Below are positions 19,532-23,822 of a DNA stretch of 23,822 nucleotides, piece after piece. Each line of letters begins with the position of its first letter. The first letter of the stretch is position 1. The position numbers were made by a program, and so were the translations under genes. Source of the DNA: a virus; IMG/VR virus record IMGVR_UViG_3300030333_002331, positions 1 to 23,822 of that record. The stretch is one strand, 5' to 3'. The notes under the pieces are model-generated. The model did not search any database. It saw only the letters and a program-made list of their open reading frames with translations, and was not told the origin of the DNA.

Positions 19532-21603
19532 AATCCTTCGTAAAGCATCTTGATATATTTTAGTGCTTTTGCATCAGAAATACCCACAAGATTATCGGTT
19601 CGTTCCCTAATATTTCGTGCCATTAATTCCGGCCCATCTAACTCTTTTTTCAACAGGGTTTTTACTTTCTTTCTGTTTGAAATAAATTTCTTATATTTGG
19701 AGCTACTTTTTACCAAGAATCCATCAGGTCCAATCAATTCAAGTTCCTGAATAACCCTGTAAGATTGCCAATCCCCACCAACTTTTCCCATTATATTATT
19801 CGCTTCTCCCGTTCCCATTGCTTCTATTAATGCCGCTTTTGGATCTGATTGAGCCATCCCTAAATCTATCGCCATCCCTTTCTTCGTTTTCCTGTCATAG
19901 AAGAAATTCATCCCGTGCATATCGTTATGAGCAATCCCTTTTAAGTGAATAGATTTTCTAACGTCCAAATATGAGTCCATCATTTCAACAGCTTCTTTTT
20001 TACCTGCAACTCCTACTGCAATTTCTTTCATTAAAGGCTTGCCCTTGGCTTTGCCCATTGTTAAGTATCCAGTTTTAATTGTTACCGTTGACGACGAAGC
20101 AATCTGTGCTTTCCTTTCTAATTTTTTAAACCCAAAAAGTTCAGGAACAACACCTGTATCCTGCAACTTCCTCATGGATGCAACTTCGTTTTCAGCTATA
20201 CGACCACGCTTAATAACAACTCCACCTTGCCTGTTGGATACATACCTAGCTTCTCCAGCTACTCCTTTTCCTAATTTGATAGAAGTGGGTTTCTCGAAAA
20301 ATTTCTTAGGATCATCCACAATAGGTTGAATCGGTCTGTTCTTTCCTGTTCTCTTTGGTTGTAATTTCGCAGGATCGCCGTATCTAGCCTTTAATTGTTT
20401 TAACGAAACCTCGCTCCCATCCTCACGAACGATTGAACGCAACGCATCCCTTCCACCCTTTTGTTTTGACAACCGACGGAAATAAGCAGACTTTTCTTTC
20501 CCTAAAACTTCAGCCTGCACACTTTTAGGTTGCCGAGCTAACCATTGCCCGTATGTCATATTTCCGGGTACGGGTCTGCCCTTTTGTTCCTTCCCCCACT
20601 TGGCTGCCCTTTTTGTTTCATCCGGCCCGAAGACTTTATCCGGTGGCGTTTCTCCAAACTGCTCGTACCACTCGTCATCTATAACAGGAACAATTGTTGA
20701 TCTGCAATTAAAATGTTGGGGTGGGGTTGGCCCTTTGTTATATGTGAATTTCTGACCGTCAAGTTGGGCACAAATGGCAGATGTTCGACTATCTAAAGTC
20801 GCCACATATTTGTATTTTTTAGCAATATCAGAATTAGCCTCGAATGCTCTTTTGCTTGCTGTATTTGCAACTTGATTAACGCTAGTTCTAACAATCGTCA
20901 TCACCTGATGATTTGCCATTTTTGTGGCATGACCTCCAGCTAATGCAATCTGTCTGACATTTCCAGTTTGTCCAAATTCCAAACGGCCCTTTAATCTCCG
21001 AGCCATTTGCTGAGTTGTATCACCTGCCAATAATCCACTTCTAACGACTTGACTAAATCTTTCGGCCTGCTGAACAGCTAAACCACGAAATGCTTTCTGC
21101 ACTGTGGTTCCATTTGGCAAAGTTATGTACGCACCCTCCGGAGCCGTTAATTTGAATTTGCCCCCTCGCAATTCATCCTGTAATTGATCGGGAACATTAA
21201 AAATATTGACTGATGTTGGGTCAGTCATAACAACTGATTTAGCAAAATCAGGACTAACAGCAACAGTCCGAACAGGGACGTACTCTCCTTTAGGAACCAG
21301 CTTTTTTAACTCATTCTCTACAAACTCAGACTGCAAAACTGCCAAACCCTGCAACTCTTCCTTTGTGACATTCGCACTATCTATCGCCCACGTTCCAAGC
21401 GATTCTTTTAATTGGGCTAATAATGACCGGAGCCTAGTTGCCGTATATGGTGCTGTTGTTTCGTCTATCTGTTGTAATTTATTTGCTGTTTCAACAATGA
21501 TGTCGTTATAGGTTGTAATTAATTTTTTAGACACTCCATTGCTAAAACGATTAAGGTCAATCGCTTGGCGATAAAAAGTGTCAGGGGTTGGTAAGTCGGC
21601 CAT
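19528..21603 (-). CDS. MuF head-morphogenesis protein with C-terminal kinase-like domain
   Basis: A 691-residue minor head protein starting four bases after the portal stop. Residues 1-215 are a helical N-terminus. Residues 220-310 are a MuF (phage Mu gpF) domain: IVRTSVNQVANTASKRAFEA, YVATLDSRTSAICAQLDGQ, and PPQHFNCRSTIVPVID with Cys278, His297 and Cys300. A GNMTYGQWLARQP...LG segment (347-368) commonly follows MuF. Residues 441-600 then show a protein kinase-like domain: GKGVAGEA loop (445-452), VIK (Lys465), Glu471/473, a hinge (YLTMGKAKGKPL), HNDMHGMN (Asp561, Asn566) and DLG (Asp580). MuF proteins sit on the portal and can be carried into the host. The C-terminal module may be an injected effector (inference). 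Confidence 0.88.
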   Translation of the reverse strand: MADLPTPDTFYRQAIDLNRFSNGVSKKLITTYNDIIVETANKLQQIDETTAPYTATRLRSLLAQLKESLGTWAIDSANVTKEELQGLAVLQSEFVENELKKLVPKGEYVPVRTVAVSPDFAKSVVMTDPTSVNIFNVPDQLQDELRGGKFKLTAPEGAYITLPNGTTVQKAFRGLAVQQAERFSQVVRSGLLAGDTTQQMARRLKGRLEFGQTGNVRQIALAGGHATKMANHQVMTIVRTSVNQVANTASKRAFEANSDIAKKYKYVATLDSRTSAICAQLDGQKFTYNKGPTPPQHFNCRSTIVPVIDDEWYEQFGETPPDKVFGPDETKRAAKWGKEQKGRPVPGNMTYGQWLARQPKSVQAEVLGKEKSAYFRRLSKQKGGRDALRSIVREDGSEVSLKQLKARYGDPAKLQPKRTGKNRPIQPIVDDPKKFFEKPTSIKLGKGVAGEARYVSNRQGGVVIKRGRIAENEVASMRKLQDTGVVPELFGFKKLERKAQIASSSTVTIKTGYLTMGKAKGKPLMKEIAVGVAGKKEAVEMMDSYLDVRKSIHLKGIAHNDMHGMNFFYDRKTKKGMAIDLGMAQSDPKAALIEAMGTGEANNIMGKVGGDWQSYRVIQELELIGPDGFLVKSSSKYKKFISNRKKVKTLLKKELDGPELMARNIRERTDNLVGISDAKALKYIKMLYEGL
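19804..20283 (-). other. Kinase-like domain of the MuF protein
   Basis: Residues 441-600 of the MuF protein carry, in order, a Gly-rich loop, a VIK-type Lys465, a helix with Glu471/473, a hydrophobic hinge, a catalytic loop with IAHNDMHGMNFF, and a metal-binding DLG (580-582). The HxDxHxxN catalytic loop is closer to small-molecule, RIO or ABC1-type kinases than to eukaryotic Ser/Thr kinases (HRDxKxxN). All the key residues look present, so activity is possible. The substrate is unknown. Confidence 0.75.
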
Positions 21604-21606
21604 CCA

Positions 21607-23028
21607 TTATTCATCTAATGGTTCTTCTATTTCACCTGTTGTTGCTTTTTGTTCTGGCTGATTCATTTCTATTAATCCGGCTGCCTGCGTCGCTTCTATT
21701 TCTTCCTCAACCTCGAAATCATCACCTAAAACTTCACCTTCATGCAGCTGTTTTAATAAAGTTTCTTGTGTAATTGTTCCGGCTGTATATAGCTGGAGAA
21801 GGCTTGCAATTTCTTGAGGTTCCAACCTAGAAGCTAAGAAATCACGATTAACAAAACTGCTACCTGATTCATTTGATCCCAGATAACGAGCATGAAATAA
21901 AAGGCTATTATCAATCATGTCCTGCATCTGCTGTGCTACGACCTGCATTGTTGAGTCGCCTTGAGAACGGTCAATTGTTTTTGCTTCGGCTGTCTCTGCT
22001 GACAGCTTTTGACCTAGAACAGCAGCCAAGCCAAGTTCGTTTATTTGGCCTTCTAGCTGTTCTAATCTTTTAAATTGTGCGTCATAGCTAGTCCCTTTAC
22101 TTTCTATATATTCGGCACGACCTTCAGCAGGGAAAGCGATTGCTTCACCCGGCCCTGCACTTACTTCTTCTGAACTTTGAGGGAATCCATAAAACGCCAA
22201 CATAGGCACAGCACTGATATGTAATTGATTATCTAAATCGCTTTGTGTTTGATATGCCTTCAGATTTAATTCTGCTATGTCTTCCATCGGTGGACGAGAT
22301 TCCATAACATTTACCCTGTTTGCATAAGCAACAGAAAACGGTATATCAGGCAAACTCATAGAGCCTTTTTCATGGAGCGTAAATTCTCCCTTATCGTCTT
22401 TTCTGTGGATTTCAAAAGCACCCGGTGTTAATAAACGGACTTGTTCGACTGCTTTCTCTCCATATAAACCATCAGGCTCAATAACCTTTTCTAACAATCT
22501 AAGTTGAGTTAATTTCTGTTGACCATCTGTAATTTCCGTTCTCCAACCCAATATTTCTCTTGGCGTATAAGTAACCCAATAAGGCCGACCCCCTTCCCCA
22601 GAAGCAGGAGCATCAACTAAAACGCCCACATGCCCGTAACGAATCATTTTTCTTGCTGTGTCATAAGTCCATACATTCAGATCGTTACCCTGAAGATCAA
22701 CATCAAATAACTGCTCCCTAATTACATCAGCAACATCATTTAATCGAACAGGCTTTCTTGTCAGCATTCCAGCCAACATCCGTTCCAATCGAATGTAGAA
22801 AGGAGGTGCAACAGAACGAGCTAAACGGTTGTCATAACTATCGTCTTGTTCCCTCGGTTCCTGTGGAAGGTAGCGTCTATGCTTTCGCCTGATTTCGTAT
22901 GTGCCGCCTAATAAATCTTCAATCAATACCCAATGAGGCTCCTGATTTTTCCACGCAGCATTAGGATCATTAATGTTGGATACTGATCCTGTTCTTTCCC
23001 TGTTGTAATAATTGAAACCGCTATACAC
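21607..23028 (-). CDS. Portal protein (DUF4055 type)
   Basis: A 473-residue portal protein starting at GTG 23028, with GAGG at 23039-23036 seven bases upstream. Family cues: W(V)LIEDLLGGTYEIRRKHRRYL near 34-54, LARSVAPPFYIRLERMLAGM and LTRKPVRL, a DTARKMIRYGHVGVLVDAPA segment, ITDGQQKLTQLRLLEKVIEP, SRPPMEDIAELNLKAYQTQS, LHISAVPMLAFYGFP, and the AVLGQKLSAETAEAKTIDRS region. This is the DUF4055 portal family. It forms the dodecameric DNA channel at the head vertex and is next to the MuF protein that usually binds it. The C-terminus is acidic (EVEEEIEATQ, EEPLDE). Confidence 0.92.
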   Translation of the reverse strand: MYSGFNYYNRERTGSVSNINDPNAAWKNQEPHWVLIEDLLGGTYEIRRKHRRYLPQEPREQDDSYDNRLARSVAPPFYIRLERMLAGMLTRKPVRLNDVADVIREQLFDVDLQGNDLNVWTYDTARKMIRYGHVGVLVDAPASGEGGRPYWVTYTPREILGWRTEITDGQQKLTQLRLLEKVIEPDGLYGEKAVEQVRLLTPGAFEIHRKDDKGEFTLHEKGSMSLPDIPFSVAYANRVNVMESRPPMEDIAELNLKAYQTQSDLDNQLHISAVPMLAFYGFPQSSEEVSAGPGEAIAFPAEGRAEYIESKGTSYDAQFKRLEQLEGQINELGLAAVLGQKLSAETAEAKTIDRSQGDSTMQVVAQQMQDMIDNSLLFHARYLGSNESGSSFVNRDFLASRLEPQEIASLLQLYTAGTITQETLLKQLHEGEVLGDDFEVEEEIEATQAAGLIEMNQPEQKATTGEIEEPLDE

Positions 23029-23074
23029 TGTGACGCCTCATCTTTTCAATCAGTTTAGTGTACTCTTATTTCTT

Positions 23075-23752
23075 TTAACCATAACCCTCGGCTAATAAAA
23101 TCTGTTTATATTTTTCCTGTTTAGCAGTCAATTTACCGGCTTTGCGTCCCATTGTTTCCAACATAATGTTGTTCTCTGTTTGCTTCCTTTCTTTTGCTGT
23201 TAATTTCTTTCCATAATCAGCAGCACTCGTAGTGAATTTTTGGCCGTATGAGAACGATTCGTTCCTATTTGCTTCTACTTTCTTTCCTATTGCTTTGCCT
23301 TTCTCTTTTGCTAGTTGCAGTTTTCTTAACTCAGCCTTTTGATGTGCTGCTGTCATTTTGAGATGTGCACTACGCCCTCCAAACTTTCTTGTAAGCAAGT
23401 CGGGTTGTTGTCCATACGGATAACTAAGCTTTGGATCTGACAAGCTTTTTGCTGTCATCGGATCTCCTGCGTTTAACCTGTTTCTCTTTTGCTGCTTCTC
23501 GTAGTCTTCAAGAGATATTCCTTTTTTCCCTTTGTTTTTTACTCTATTTTTAGCTGCCTCTATTGCTCTTAGTTCGGCTGCTTTTTCTAATGGCATATTA
23601 GCAAAAGCCGCACCACTAAGCGGTCCGCCGCCACCGCCGCGTTTGGCTGCTTTTCTTGCTGCATTTGCCGCCTTGCTATGGCCACCGGAATGAGCGTGGA
23701 CTTCTTGTGCCGGAATATTTGTTAATAGAAAACGTAGAAAAGAATTAAACAT
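23075..23752 (-). CDS. Basic protein of unknown function before the portal
   Basis: A 225-residue protein. The ATG at 23752 lies four bases after the preceding stop; a TTG at 23770 in the same frame is rejected because it overlaps that gene. The N-terminus (MFNSFLRFLLTNIPAQEVHA) is weakly hydrophobic and is followed by HSGGHSKAANAARKAAKRGG with a run of five Gly. The rest is Lys/Arg/Ala-rich and helical (LEKAAELRAIEAAKNRVKNK, LRKLQLAKEKGKAIGKKVEA), ending LTAKQEKYKQILLAEGYG. No known domain is recognised. The high positive charge fits DNA or nucleoprotein contact, and the position between the packaging and portal genes suggests a head role. Both are inference. Confidence 0.7.
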   Translation of the reverse strand: MFNSFLRFLLTNIPAQEVHAHSGGHSKAANAARKAAKRGGGGGPLSGAAFANMPLEKAAELRAIEAAKNRVKNKGKKGISLEDYEKQQKRNRLNAGDPMTAKSLSDPKLSYPYGQQPDLLTRKFGGRSAHLKMTAAHQKAELRKLQLAKEKGKAIGKKVEANRNESFSYGQKFTTSAADYGKKLTAKERKQTENNIMLETMGRKAGKLTAKQEKYKQILLAEGYG

Positions 23753-23756
23753 TTCA

Positions 23757-23822
23757 CTAAAGCTTTTCAATACAGTCTAATACCTGTGCCCCGTCCTGCC
23801 CGAGCATATAACGGATTAAATT
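23757..23822 (-). CDS. C-terminal end of an upstream gene (partial)
   Basis: Only the last 21 residues and a TAG (23759-23757) are in the window: NLIRYMLGQDGAQVLDCIEK then L. The sequence reads like protein and its stop lies four bases before the next ATG, in keeping with the tight operon. In such phages the gene before the portal region is often the terminase large subunit, but 21 residues are too few to say so. Confidence 0.5.
   Translation of the reverse strand, partial: NLIRYMLGQDGAQVLDCIEKL

Noticed and set aside
1-23822. CRISPR array, tRNA, insertion sequence, integrase or attachment site
   Set aside because: No spaced direct repeats, cloverleaf-like segments, transposase motifs or terminal inverted repeats were seen on reading the window.
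1-23822. Assigning the host (for example SAR11, SAR116 or cyanobacteria)
   Set aside because: The fibre style suggests a marine phage, but nothing in the structural genes names a host. Tests needed are host k-mer comparison, prophage matches or CRISPR spacer matches.

Overview
The window is the head-to-tail-fibre part of the late operon of a tailed dsDNA phage with a lambda/HK97-like, non-contractile (siphovirus-type) tail. Every supported gene lies on the minus strand, so the operon reads from the right edge (23822) to the left edge (1). Genes are packed very tightly. Many junctions are ATGA, GTGA, TAATG or TAGTG stop/start overlaps, and no stretch over 300 bases lacks a gene. The base composition, and the style of the small fibre genes (including a protein with a motif centred on YPSIADQLDMQYW and the SQHDYVIANASGSAVR fibre start), resemble marine phages as I remember them. 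The host cannot be named from this sequence. No integrase, lysis, replication, tRNA or CRISPR genes are visible.

Layout in transcription order. 23822-16177 is head and connector: the tail end of an upstream gene, a basic protein of unknown function, a DUF4055-type portal, a MuF head-morphogenesis protein carrying a C-terminal kinase-like domain, two small ORFs, a coiled-coil scaffold, the major capsid protein, a small beta-rich decoration-type protein, a 59-aa basic ORF, a 'DnaT-like' connector-type protein and a small beta protein. 16177-13764 is neck and tail tube: a head-closure type protein, an HK97 gp10-like protein, a tail terminator, a 48-aa ORF, the tail tube protein, and a G/GT-type chaperone pair joined by a predicted -1 ribosomal frameshift. 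13738-5433 is the tape measure and the lambda-order tail tip set M, L, K, I, J. 5406-1 is a cassette of about eleven short fibre, chaperone and receptor-binding type genes; the last runs off the window edge.

How they work together. Portal, MuF, scaffold, capsid and decoration proteins build the head. The closure, gp10-like and terminator proteins join it to a tube polymerised on the tape measure with help from G and GT. M, L (with an Fe-S type Cys quartet), K (JAMM plus NlpC/P60), I and J build the tip, and the small cassette supplies host-recognition parts.

Points that stand out: (1) a 130-residue Hint/mini-intein-like domain inserted in the Gly-rich N-terminus of the J protein, with Ala rather than Cys/Ser/Thr after the terminal HN; (2) a kinase-like domain with apparently complete catalytic motifs fused to MuF; (3) a fibre gene that seems to start at ATT behind a strong GGAGGA ribosome binding site, with an 8-codon mini-ORF across that site; (4) a clear A_AAA_AAA slippery heptamer joining G to a T-like extension; (5) an extra N-terminal domain on the gpL homologue; (6) a DRTFRNAW/coiled-coil pair split by one in-frame TAA.
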